Shown here: in pieces, positions 45,534-53,798 of the stretch
Layout: the number at the start of each line of letters is the position of its first letter
How positions within the stretch are numbered: position 1 is the stretch's first letter
Source: SAR324 cluster bacterium
Lineage (GTDB): Bacteria > SAR324 > NAC60-12
Assembly: GCA_028281495.1 (NCBI GenBank)
Contig: JANQJU010000029.1
Span: 62,001 to 126,000, forward strand
Direction: 5' to 3'
Length of the DNA stretch: 64,000 nucleotides
Made by a program: the position numbers and the translations under genes
Notes under the pieces: generated by a model
Databases searched by the model: none
Told to the model about the DNA's origin: nothing
Seen by the model: only the letters and a program-made list of their open reading frames with translations

Positions 45534-46274
45534 TTAGGACGCCCCATTGAGATAGGCTTCCAGTTCTTCAGACCCACCAATGAGTTTGCCATTGATGAAC
45601 ACTTGAGGAGTGGAGGCTTTGCCCGCGGCAGCGCGTAAACTACGAATCGTCACTTCTCCTGGCGTTAGTGACACTTCTTCATAACTCATTCCTTTTTCTT
45701 TGAGCATGGCTTTAGCCTTTGCACAAAATGGACATCCAGGTTTGCTGAACATCATGACATCGTCCGGCTTTTTCGCATTGGGGTTGATGTAATTGAGCAT
45801 GGTGTCGGCATCGGATACTTCAAATGGGTCACCAGGTTTGTTGGGTTCGATGAACATTTTTTCGATAACGCTATCTTTGACCAACATGGAATAGCGCCAC
45901 GACCGCTTGCCAAACCCGAGTTCGGCTTTATCAACCAGCAATCCCATCTTTTCGGTGAATTCTCCGTTGCCATCGGGGATGAAGGTCACGTTGTCAGCAT
46001 GTTGATCTTTTTTCCATTCATTCATCACGAAGGTATCGTTGACGGAAAAACAGTAAATGGCATCCACACCATTATCGGCCAACGCGCCAGCCAACTCGTT
46101 GTATCGAGGCACATGCGCCGAAGAACAAGTCGGGGTGAACGCTCCTGGCAACGAAAACACAGCAGCAGTCTTTCCAGCAAACAAATCTTCAGAGTTCACT
46201 TCTTGCCAGCTTCCATTGTCGCGAATGCGGAATGTTACGTTGGGGACTTTTTGGCCTTCTCGATTTTCAAACAT
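45534..46274 (-). CDS. Peroxiredoxin-glutaredoxin fusion (Prx5-Grx hybrid)
   Basis: Residues ~1-160 are a Prx5-type peroxiredoxin ([18 protein letters not shown] with the peroxidatic Cys). Residues ~172-246 are a glutaredoxin with CPFC active site and [13 protein letters not shown]. The hybrid reduces peroxides with glutathione using its own glutaredoxin, as in Haemophilus PGdx. AAGGAGA precedes ATG 46274. It is convergent with murJ, four bases apart. Confidence 0.95.
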   Translation of the reverse strand: MFENREGQKVPNVTFRIRDNGSWQEVNSEDLFAGKTAAVFSLPGAFTPTCSSAHVPRYNELAGALADNGVDAIYCFSVNDTFVMNEWKKDQHADNVTFIPDGNGEFTEKMGLLVDKAELGFGKRSWRYSMLVKDSVIEKMFIEPNKPGDPFEVSDADTMLNYINPNAKKPDDVMMFSKPGCPFCAKAKAMLKEKGMSYEEVSLTPGEVTIRSLRAAAGKASTPQVFINGKLIGGSEELEAYLNGAS

Positions 46275-46435
46275 GATGCGTCTCCTTAAATGAAATTAAG
46301 ATTGTGATTGTGCGGGTTTGTTCCTCAGCCAAGCTGTTTGAACCAAGCACGAATTATGCGGAAACTTTTTAGAATCGTCCAATCATTATTCTCAAATAGC
46401 TTGAGTTGAAAGCTTCACAACCAACGGTGTAAAAA

Positions 46436-47026
46436 ATGATGTCTTCTCGTCAATTCCTTATCGGCCAACGTATTCACATTATTGGAAATAGCTGTTCCGG
46501 AAAGAGCACCCTCGGTATTCGACTTGCGCAAACCCTAGACGTCCCTTTTGTAGAATTAGACGCACTCAATTGGGAACCCGGCTGGGTGGGCCTGAATGGC
46601 ACGAATCCCGAAGAGTTCGAACGTCGTATCCAACACGCCACTCAGGGGGACGGTTGGGTTGTGGCAGGATCTTACTCCGGTTTTTCGCAACGTGTCTTCT
46701 GGCATCGATTGGAAACGGTGATTTGGTTGGATCTTCCGCTACCCCAGCTCGTTTGGAAAATGCTGGTCCGCTCTTGGAAACGGTGGCGATCCCAAGAACT
46801 GCTGTGGGGCACCAATCGTGAGCAGTTCTGGCCGCAATTGATGGTGTGGCGTAAAGACGAATCATTGCTGTGGTGGATTGTCACTCAGCACCAAAAAAAA
46901 CGTCGTAGGCTTCTGGCTTGGAGTGCAAACTCACGCTGGCAGCACATTCGGTTTGTGCGGCTCCGGTCGTATGAAGAAGTGGAACTGTATTTAAAAGGGG
47001 TGGGAATTTCAGATAAGGGTATCTGA
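46436..47026 (+). CDS. P-loop adenylate-kinase-like NTPase
   Basis: IHIIGNSCSGKSTLG is a Walker A loop; DVPFVELDALNWEPGW and GWVVAGSYSG match the topology-modulation/FlaR-like kinase group. A basic C-terminal part (HQKKRRRLLAW) follows. 196 residues. Probably phosphorylates a small substrate, not identified. ATG 46439 is an alternative start. Confidence 0.72.
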   Translation: MMSSRQFLIGQRIHIIGNSCSGKSTLGIRLAQTLDVPFVELDALNWEPGWVGLNGTNPEEFERRIQHATQGDGWVVAGSYSGFSQRVFWHRLETVIWLDLPLPQLVWKMLVRSWKRWRSQELLWGTNREQFWPQLMVWRKDESLLWWIVTQHQKKRRRLLAWSANSRWQHIRFVRLRSYEEVELYLKGVGISDKGI

Positions 47027-47028
47027 GT

Positions 47029-47059
47029 ACGAGCAGAGGCGATAATTTCCTCTGCTCGT
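47029..47059. terminator. Bidirectional hairpin between convergent genes
   Basis: ACGAGCAGAGG and CCTCTGCTCGT form a perfect 11-bp stem with a nine-base loop, three bases after the kinase stop and 34 before the end of the fibrinogen-like gene. It lacks a T-run, so termination may need extra factors. Confidence 0.6.
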
Positions 47060-47092
47060 GAAAGGAAAGGCTGTTTCAGTGGAGTATTCAGC

Positions 47093-48778
47093 TTAGCGCA
47101 CCCAGAAAGTTGCTGGGTTGTTGCCTTCGTAAGTCAAACTACGGTCTTCGCTACAGTTACTCCCTTTAACTCCCCAACCTGAAGTTCGACGATATGGAGA
47201 GTGGCACGAATAGTCATCAGAACCGGTATAGATTTTACCAGCGGAGTACTGATTGTATTGATAGTTTAAAATCACGGGCGAGCGGTAATCATCGTTCCCG
47301 GATCCCAAACTGGTGCCCTGCTGAGTCATTGGGCACTGGGTCCCAGTATAGTTGACGATACGATCCCGCAAGGTGGTGCTACCAAGACAGCCAACATTAT
47401 ACGCGTAGGCGCTGGGGTTGCCACTCATTTGAATCATCAAGTCGTTCCCGGTTACCTGCGAATAGGCGGTCGAAGCAAAGTTTTGTGTCATGCCGCTGCT
47501 CGCTTCTGGAAACGGGCCTTCTTGGGTAGTGGTATTCCAGACATCCGAATGCCAATTCCACAAAGGAGCGCTGTTGCTGACCAAAGCCATGACCATTGTC
47601 CAGCCGCCCCCTTGAGTTTCCATGTCGCAGTAGACATCGATTGTTGCATTGCCTGTTGGATCGATGCGGTAAACTCCACTGCCTGTGTTCCCATCCAGTC
47701 CTGTCTGACCATTGTCCAATGCGTCTTTACAAGAGGCCGCGTAGGTTTCGCCACCTCCCGTATTGGTTGCAATCAAATTCCATGCGGTTCCATCACAGTA
47801 TTCTAGGGACGCCGCGTTGGTGTTGTAACGTACTGCACCGACAAGAGTGGATTCACAAACGGTATCCATCGTGGCTCCTCCAGAAGATCCACCCAAACCC
47901 GTGGTATCCCCGACCCATTTGCCTTCGGCATCAATCACTACGTTGCCCGCAATGGCAAGATCGCCATTCACGTCCAAGGTGGCTTGTGGTTCTTGGGTAC
48001 CGATGCCGACATTGCCTTCACTGTAGAACACACGGTCGCTGGTAACTTCCCATCCCGTAGGAGGAATGGCCACCCCTTGGATGATGGCAACGGTGTCGAT
48101 ATATCCAGTGAAGTAATCGTGCTTGGTGTCCTTGTTGGTGCTCAAACGTCGACCGATATACATGGGGGCGGTGTTCTTGATCGAGCCTTCGACTAACTTG
48201 TCTCGATTGAATCTTAGGGTTTGGGCCACTCCATTGACGTGAATGCTCACCCCAAAAGCTTTGCGGCTACCATCATAACTGACCACAATATGATTGTAGG
48301 CATCAAAATTGAGCGGGTCGTGTGTGACCACTTTGATCGCTCTTTTTTCGGTCTTCCAACTATGACTGAGCACGAATTCCAACCGTTTCTTTTTGTCGAT
48401 GCGCAAGTACCAACCTTTGTATTCGGGTTTGCCTTCCATTTTAGAGATCAGAGTATTGGGACGTTTGTTGATATTGCCTCCCTTTACGTACATCGAGATC
48501 GAAAATGCTTCATCGGCGTCAAAGTCGAACAAGGTGGGATCAATGAATTCCACATAAGAGGCTCCGTTCAAATACAGCGCTTGGGTATTGTCCATCCCAT
48601 CGTTAGTGAAATCAGCTGAATCGGAAAGCACGCCATGATAATTGTTTCCACTTGAATCCGTTGCTAAGGCAGAAGAGACGGTGTCCTCATCAAAATTCCA
48701 CTCTCCTAAAACCTGTGCCCCTGCTGTCGTGAGGTGAACCCCCAGAAGTAAGCTTAAAAAAACGACAATTTTTTTCAT
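47093..48778 (-). CDS. Secreted protein with LamG-like and fibrinogen-like (FReD) domains
   Basis: A signal peptide ends near TTAGA-Q (residue ~21). A concanavalin-type LamG domain (~25-240: WNFDEDTVSSALATDSSGNNYHG) follows. A NVGIGTQEPQATLDVNG segment, common in phage tail-fibre and adhesin-like proteins, leads to a fibrinogen-related domain (~345-561: YCDMETQGGGWTMVMAL, repeated Cys, Trp-rich end). FReD domains are mostly known in animal lectins binding acetylated sugars, so an extracellular carbohydrate-binding adhesin is inferred. GGAGG precedes ATG 48778. 561 residues. Confidence 0.85.
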   Translation of the reverse strand: MKKIVVFLSLLLGVHLTTAGAQVLGEWNFDEDTVSSALATDSSGNNYHGVLSDSADFTNDGMDNTQALYLNGASYVEFIDPTLFDFDADEAFSISMYVKGGNINKRPNTLISKMEGKPEYKGWYLRIDKKKRLEFVLSHSWKTEKRAIKVVTHDPLNFDAYNHIVVSYDGSRKAFGVSIHVNGVAQTLRFNRDKLVEGSIKNTAPMYIGRRLSTNKDTKHDYFTGYIDTVAIIQGVAIPPTGWEVTSDRVFYSEGNVGIGTQEPQATLDVNGDLAIAGNVVIDAEGKWVGDTTGLGGSSGGATMDTVCESTLVGAVRYNTNAASLEYCDGTAWNLIATNTGGGETYAASCKDALDNGQTGLDGNTGSGVYRIDPTGNATIDVYCDMETQGGGWTMVMALVSNSAPLWNWHSDVWNTTTQEGPFPEASSGMTQNFASTAYSQVTGNDLMIQMSGNPSAYAYNVGCLGSTTLRDRIVNYTGTQCPMTQQGTSLGSGNDDYRSPVILNYQYNQYSAGKIYTGSDDYSCHSPYRRTSGWGVKGSNCSEDRSLTYEGNNPATFWVR

Positions 48779-49216
48779 TATTCCTCCAGTTTGTTTTGTT
48801 CAAAAAAACGAATGTTTTCGACCAAATGAGGTGATTCCAACCCAATTCCCCAATTGTGGAACTCCTCAGTTTTCCCTCATTTTTCAAACCCTATAGGTTA
48901 TCCAAAATGAAGTTTTCCCAACTGTCCAGATGAAGATATTGCTATTCATACAACCTTTCATTTGGTGAGCAGGGGATGTTCTGCACCCAAAATGCAGAAC
49001 AAAGGGATACATGAATAATTGAAATATTGCAATATTCGTTTTGCTTTATTGGAAAGCTATTGAATGTCCTCGAAAGCCTCCCAAAATAAGGGATTCTCTT
49101 TTTTGACTACGGTAATAAAAAAAATAAATTCATAAAATGGACAGGTTTTATTTAGCATTATCGACAATCCATTTTTCATTTTCGAGAGTTGTTGCTTGGA
49201 AGACGTGAATCCCTGG
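48779..49216. other. 438-base AT-rich intergenic region with two palindromes
   Basis: No convincing gene. It contains the hairpin GTTCTGCA-N7-TGCAGAAC (48978-49000) and the 14-base perfect palindrome AATATTGCAATATT (49023-49036). These may be operator sites for the secreted fibrinogen-like protein, or a termination zone for the small gene at 49217. Confidence 0.5.
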
Positions 49217-49459
49217 TTATCGGTCGATTGACTGACAACCAGGAGGCAGAAGGTAAATTTCAAATGAGGTTCTCCATCCTTGCTCCTGTTGATTTGGAAT
49301 CGTGTTATTCGAACGTTCAATCCGTTCCATTTCCCGGTCGTCCCACAGATCGAACACATCGAGACCTTTGTGAAGACGAGCATCAATGGCAAAGTAAACT
49401 AGCCATGCGATTCCAAAAAGAATGAGCATTCCGACAAGTAAGGGTTTATCGACTTTCAT
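49217..49459 (-). CDS. Small single-pass membrane protein
   Basis: 80 residues with one helix (LLVGMLILFGIAWLVYFAID) near the N-terminus and a hydrophilic tail ending in CQSIDR. Ribosome binding site is weak (CGGAAAAACC). Plausible from the clean signal-anchor pattern and divergent position to the MinD-like gene; function unknown. Confidence 0.45.
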   Translation of the reverse strand: MKVDKPLLVGMLILFGIAWLVYFAIDARLHKGLDVFDLWDDREMERIERSNNTIPNQQEQGWRTSFEIYLLPPGCQSIDR

Positions 49460-49572
49460 GGTTTTTCCGATTGATCCCCCAAAGGTATATGCATTATAAG
49501 CGTCATAACCGTTTTGTTTTTGTTGGTCTTGTTGTCCCTCACCTTATTGTACGTTCCTTCTGGAAGATGCCC

Positions 49573-50550
49573 ATGAACAAACCGACCATCATTGCAATTG
49601 CAAGTGGCAAAGGCGGAGTGGGCAAAAGTCTCATCACAGCCAACTTAGCGATTGCTCTCGCCCAAGCAGGTAAAAAGACGATTGCCATCGATATGGATTT
49701 GGGGGGATCGAACCTCCATTCGTATTTAGGACTTCCGAACAAATATCCTGGCATTGGAGACTACTTGGTTGCCCGGCACGGGCGTCTGGAAAAGTTTTTA
49801 TTGCCCACTTCCATTCCGAATCTGCAATTCATTCCAGGGGATGGACGAACTCCTTGTATGGCTGACTTGGAGTTTTCTGAAAAAATCCGCTTGTTGCTGG
49901 CCATTCGGTGGCTTCGAGCGGACTACATCTTGCTTGATCTCAGTGGAGGAACTTCCCACCACACTCTGGACTTCTTTGCCTTGGCTCCCACGGGATTGAT
50001 GGTGACTTCCTTAGAGTATCCTTCCATTATGAACTTTTTGGTTTTTTTACGGAATTTCATATTCCGAGCGTATGAACGAGAACTCAAAAACTATCCAGGG
50101 GTGCCTGAGTTGCTTAAGGAATTTCGCAAAGTCCCTATGGACAAGCAAATGAATACGCAAATGATGGTGGAACGCTTAGCCCAACACCATCCCGATGCGG
50201 GACAAAAAGCCCAGGAAATTTGTCAACGCTATCGGCCAAAAGTGATCTATAATTTTTGTTTGACTCCAGACCAACTGAAGATCTGCCAGAAAGTCGATGA
50301 AAGCACCCAATCGTTGCTTTCGTTGTGGTTGGAACATTTCGGATGTGTGTTTGAAGACCGGAGTGCACGTGAAGCGTCTTACCGCAGTGTGCCATTATTG
50401 CCCCATTACCCCGATAGTTTGTTTGCTCAGCGCATCCGCTCCATTGCGCACAATATTCTCAACCGGTGGGATGGATTCTCTCTCGATAGCGCCCAGCAGT
50501 TGCGAGAAGAAGCCACCCGTTTTTATCAATCGCTTTCGTCGAAACCATGA
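49573..50550 (+). CDS. MinD/FlhG-like ParA-family ATPase
   Basis: IIAIASGKGGVGKSLITANL is a deviant Walker A; AIDMDLGGSNLHSYLG and ILLDLSGGTSHHTLDFF complete the ATPase core. FlhG/MinD proteins position flagella or division sites as membrane-bound dimers. Residues ~170-325 diverge, and I see no clear amphipathic membrane helix at the end. ATG 49573 has GGAAG six bases upstream. The partner gene at 50557 follows after 6 bases. fliG is in this window but 37 kb away. Confidence 0.85.
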   Translation: MNKPTIIAIASGKGGVGKSLITANLAIALAQAGKKTIAIDMDLGGSNLHSYLGLPNKYPGIGDYLVARHGRLEKFLLPTSIPNLQFIPGDGRTPCMADLEFSEKIRLLLAIRWLRADYILLDLSGGTSHHTLDFFALAPTGLMVTSLEYPSIMNFLVFLRNFIFRAYERELKNYPGVPELLKEFRKVPMDKQMNTQMMVERLAQHHPDAGQKAQEICQRYRPKVIYNFCLTPDQLKICQKVDESTQSLLSLWLEHFGCVFEDRSAREASYRSVPLLPHYPDSLFAQRIRSIAHNILNRWDGFSLDSAQQLREEATRFYQSLSSKP

Positions 50551-50556
50551 ACGCTT

Positions 50557-51057
50557 ATGATTGATCTCGAACTTCCTGAAAACTGTTCGGATTGCACCAA
50601 AGCCATGTGCAATGTCACGATTCCCCGTTTTCACTACAAACACCTTGGTAAAGAAAGCACCACCTTGGTCAATGGCATTCCCGCACAAAATGCCTTGCTG
50701 TGGGATTTTTTTGAATTCGCGTTGCTCAACTGTTTCATGGTTACGGATTTTCGGGTGATGCTGTTTTATGGACTCTATGAACATGATCTGGATTACTTCA
50801 TGCGCGAAACGGATGAATTGCCTCCAGATCGTGTGATCGATTTCATGAAACGGACTAACCAAGTGGTTCGCAAACTTTCCCAGGATTTTCAGCAGTTCAA
50901 GCGCTACTTTGGGCGCTATACCAAGATTACGGATCTCATTCCCAACATGATCACCATCATCCAGATGCAAATGCTCGAATTGGCCCATGCTTATTTGAAA
51001 CAGCATGAGAATGACTTGGATTTTCCACCCTACACGCTGGAAGACATCATCACCTAA
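50557..51057 (+). CDS. Unknown protein with N-terminal CxxC...C motif
   Basis: 166 residues starting MIDLELPENCSDCTKAMC, a cysteine cluster that could bind a metal. The rest is helical (FFEFALLNCFMVTDFRVMLFYGLYEHDLDYF). No signal peptide. Tight coupling to the MinD-like ATPase suggests joint function. I do not recognise the family. Confidence 0.75.
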   Translation: MIDLELPENCSDCTKAMCNVTIPRFHYKHLGKESTTLVNGIPAQNALLWDFFEFALLNCFMVTDFRVMLFYGLYEHDLDYFMRETDELPPDRVIDFMKRTNQVVRKLSQDFQQFKRYFGRYTKITDLIPNMITIIQMQMLELAHAYLKQHENDLDFPPYTLEDIIT

Positions 51058-51120
51058 TTTCTATATATCGCCTGATTTCTATATATCGCCTGATTTCTAT
51101 ATATCGTCTGATTTTTATAT
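51057..51120. repeat. 18-bp tandem repeat, 3.5 copies
   Basis: The unit ATTTCTATATATCGCCTG starts within the stop codon of the previous gene and runs up to the O-antigen ligase leader. Copies 1 and 2 are identical and copy 3 has one change. Confidence 0.95.
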
Positions 51121-51126
51121 GAACGT

Positions 51127-52446
51127 ATGCATGCTCTACGACTCCCAGAAACTTGGAATCGCTTCTTCATCTACACGATTGCTGTCGCCAGTACTTTTTC
51201 CATTGCATTGAGTGATTCGGCTACTGCCGGATTGTTCATTGTGGGTATTCTGCAATGGATCAAACATCCAGAACGGGGGAAACAGGCACCGTGGTTGTTT
51301 TGGGGTATCTTAGTTTATATCGGAATCAGTATGCTATCTGGCTGGTTTTCTCCCTATACCTATGGAGTCCAGGAAGGCTTTCGCGACAACTTGCGCATGC
51401 TGACCCCATTGATCCTCTTTTTTGCTCTGGACGACGTGGACAAAGAATGGTTGTTGAAGGTTTTCTTTGTCTTTCTGGCCCTGATCGCTGTGTATGGGGT
51501 GATCCAATATTTCACAGGAGCCGATTGGTTTCGCTCTGTGGAAAATCAATCTCCCACCCCCTATAAACATCCCTGCTTTGCCCGATACGGATTCACCAAT
51601 GTGTTCCATGCAAAAGGAAATTTCACGCACCATTTGACGTATGGAGGGGTGCTGGTTCTGAGCTTTCCTATTTTTGTTTCTTTAAGCTTGTGCACAGCTT
51701 TTTCGTCTAAATGGCGTTGGATTTATAGTGGGGGGGCTGCGGTGATGTTGTTGGGAATTGTGGCGTCCTTGGCCCGCAGTATATGGATGGGGTCTGCGGT
51801 GGCATTATTTGTATTGGCTTGGCGGCTTCCCAAAAAATGGATCTTATTGCTTACTGGGGTCGGTGTTTTGCTGCTCGGTGGTATGTTATGGCAATACACG
51901 ATCAAGGCTCCCTCTCTGGATCAACCGGTATCTGGTGTTGGTGTGTTCTGGCAACGTTTCGCCAGTGCTTTTGTGCTCAGACACAATCAAGATCGGCTGT
52001 TGATGTGGGAAGCCGCAGGTGATGCTATTGAAGATCACTTCTGGTTCGGAATCGGACTCAACAACGATGCCGAAGTCATGCCGCGTTATCGTGATCCGAT
52101 TTCTCAGCGAACCGGTCATAAGTTCTTCAACTCTCCTGGAGCGGGAGTTCATAATATCTATCTCCAAACCTGGATCAATTTGGGTTTGCTAGGGCTGCTC
52201 GCTTATGGTGCGGTTTGGGTCCTTTTTTTTCGAGAATGCTTGCCCGCGCTTTGGAGCCGTGCCGGGCCGGCAGTCGAATTTCAGCAGGCATTGGTGTGGG
52301 GAGCCTGTGCGGGAATCACAGCGTTTCTGTTTGGGGGCCTGTTTGAGAACAATTTCCGAGATGCCGAGGTTCAAGTCATGCTGATGTTCATTATGACCCT
52401 CGGCCTGCATAGTGCGCGTCAGATAAAACTCAAAAATAAGGGCTAA
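51127..52446 (+). CDS. O-antigen ligase-like membrane protein (WaaL/Wzy_C family)
   Basis: About eleven hydrophobic helices in 439 residues. A large periplasmic loop contains a WFGIGLNNDAEVMPRY segment and HNIYLQTWINLGLLGLLAY, the typical WaaL/Wzy_C sequence. It joins a polyprenol-linked polysaccharide to lipid A core or another acceptor. The gene ends by overlapping the convergent eda by 4 bases. Confidence 0.85.
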   Translation: MHALRLPETWNRFFIYTIAVASTFSIALSDSATAGLFIVGILQWIKHPERGKQAPWLFWGILVYIGISMLSGWFSPYTYGVQEGFRDNLRMLTPLILFFALDDVDKEWLLKVFFVFLALIAVYGVIQYFTGADWFRSVENQSPTPYKHPCFARYGFTNVFHAKGNFTHHLTYGGVLVLSFPIFVSLSLCTAFSSKWRWIYSGGAAVMLLGIVASLARSIWMGSAVALFVLAWRLPKKWILLLTGVGVLLLGGMLWQYTIKAPSLDQPVSGVGVFWQRFASAFVLRHNQDRLLMWEAAGDAIEDHFWFGIGLNNDAEVMPRYRDPISQRTGHKFFNSPGAGVHNIYLQTWINLGLLGLLAYGAVWVLFFRECLPALWSRAGPAVEFQQALVWGACAGITAFLFGGLFENNFRDAEVQVMLMFIMTLGLHSARQIKLKNKG

Positions 52447-53063
52447 ATGCTGGCGATAGCGTCTTTAGCCAGTTGTGTGATTGCTGCCCAATTCTTCGTT
52501 GCAATAGCTGCCTTAGGGGTCAGCCACGAACCACCCACACAAGGCACATGAGGGAGAGCCAAGTAGGAGGTCATGTTCCCCGCAGTCACTCCACCCGTCG
52601 GGCAAAATAGTGGAGTGGAGAATGGCCCATGCCAGGATTTTAAAGTAGCGACTCCGCCGGAAGCCTCGGCTGGAAAAAATTTGAAAGCATCGAGACCATG
52701 CTCTTTGCCTAACATGAGTTCCGAAGCCGTGGCGATCCCAGGAATGAAGGGTATCCCGCAACTGGCCCCAGTTTCCAACAAACGGGGTGTCACTCCCGGT
52801 GTGAAAATAAAATCAGCTCCCGCATCGATAGATCGTTGTAAGTCTTCTGGGGTGAGCACTGTGCCAGCCCCCACCCACGCTTCAGGGAGCTTATTTTTGA
52901 TATGTTCCAAGGCACGCAAGCTGATGGGGGTACGCAGTACCACTTCGAGCACGGTGGCACCTCCTGCAACCAATGCCCCTGCTAAGGGTAAGGCATCTTC
53001 CCATTGATCGATGTGAAGCAGAGGAATGATTGGACAGCGGGATAAAATCTCTTGGGCTTTCAT
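52443..53063 (-). CDS. eda: 2-keto-3-deoxy-6-phosphogluconate aldolase
   Basis: Splits KDPG to pyruvate and glyceraldehyde-3-phosphate in the Entner-Doudoroff route. LEVVLRTP (catalytic Glu), GAGTVLTPEDL, FTPGVTP and AFKFFPAE (Schiff-base Lys) are all present, 206 residues. AGGAGA precedes ATG 53063. The edd gene is not nearby. Confidence 0.95.
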   Translation of the reverse strand: MKAQEILSRCPIIPLLHIDQWEDALPLAGALVAGGATVLEVVLRTPISLRALEHIKNKLPEAWVGAGTVLTPEDLQRSIDAGADFIFTPGVTPRLLETGASCGIPFIPGIATASELMLGKEHGLDAFKFFPAEASGGVATLKSWHGPFSTPLFCPTGGVTAGNMTSYLALPHVPCVGGSWLTPKAAIATKNWAAITQLAKDAIASI

Positions 53064-53143
53064 AAATCTCTCCTAGATTCGAATGGCAAATAGGGTTTGT
53101 TCAGGATGGGCTCATTCCGTTATAATCCTAAAATTGCATCGCA

Positions 53144-53314
53144 TCAATTATCGTCGCTGACAAGGTGCCTACGGTAGTAGGTTGCCCGTTCTTGACGTCG
53201 GACACGGATGAAGGTCCGTAAGGCTTCCTCAATCACTTCGCGTTCAGAGGAAGTTTTTGCCACTTGCGTGGCTTCACGGAGCAAGGAGGGATCTAGTTCG
53301 ATAGTGATTTTCAT
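53144..53314 (-). CDS. VapB-like type II antitoxin (56 aa), unpaired
   Basis: The complement reads MKITIELDPSLLREATQVAK, then SEREVIEEALRTFIRVRR, ending SDDN. This is a ribbon-helix-helix/VapB-type pattern with a beta strand followed by two helices. VapB antitoxins neutralise VapC (PIN) nucleases and autoregulate. No PIN-domain gene is adjacent: eda starts 80 bases downstream and the upstream 96 bases are too short. It may be an orphan antitoxin or a remnant. Confidence 0.7.
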   Translation of the reverse strand: MKITIELDPSLLREATQVAKTSSEREVIEEALRTFIRVRRQERATYYRRHLVSDDN

Positions 53315-53410
53315 GACTTGTTTGAGTTGGCAGGGTTTGATAGACCCAAAATGAAACGATTGAAGTACGGCCTCACAAAGATATGTTGATCATTCGACTT
53401 AAGGAGCCAC

Positions 53411-53797
53411 ATGGGAAATCCCGCTGCACGTATGACTGATATGATGATTCAAGATGCTCCCCATTGTCATGCGCCGATTCATCCTCCGGCACCTTCTCCT
53501 ACGCCTGTGCCGCACCCAGGGTTACCGTTGACTATCATCAAAGGAGAAGCCACGGTGATGATCGGCAAGATGCCTGCGGCTCGTCTCACCGATACAAGCA
53601 CACCGTGTACCCTTGCTGGATGTGTTCCCGCAGGACCGGGAATGATTGCCTTAGGATCTGCCACAGTGATGATCGGTAAAATGCCTGCGGCTCGGATGAA
53701 CGATATGACGGCCCATACCAGTTGCGTGGCTCCCATTCCCAGCCCTACCGGAAAAATCATGCCTCCCGGCTGCCCGACTGTGATGATTGGCGGCTAA
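53411..53797 (+). CDS. PAAR-domain spike protein
   Basis: Repeated TVMIGKMPAAR and TVMIGG strands with conserved His residues (DAPHCHAP, MTAHTSC) form the PAAR spike tip, which sharpens VgrG in type VI or related contractile injection systems. 128 residues with no fused effector. AAGGAG lies upstream of ATG 53411. No other T6SS component is in the window. Confidence 0.92.
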   Translation: MGNPAARMTDMMIQDAPHCHAPIHPPAPSPTPVPHPGLPLTIIKGEATVMIGKMPAARLTDTSTPCTLAGCVPAGPGMIALGSATVMIGKMPAARMNDMTAHTSCVAPIPSPTGKIMPPGCPTVMIGG

Positions 53798-53798
53798 G

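Noticed and set aside
49057..49392. Minus-strand frame of 111 codons
   Set aside because: Overlaps the better membrane-anchor frame at 49217-49459 and lacks a ribosome binding site and protein-like pattern.
51057..51120. Possible CRISPR-like array
   Set aside because: Units are directly adjacent without spacers and there are only 3.5 of them; no cas gene is near.
51005..51211. Repeat-coded frame with FYISPD repeats
   Set aside because: It is the tandem repeat read in another frame, overlapping two well-supported genes.
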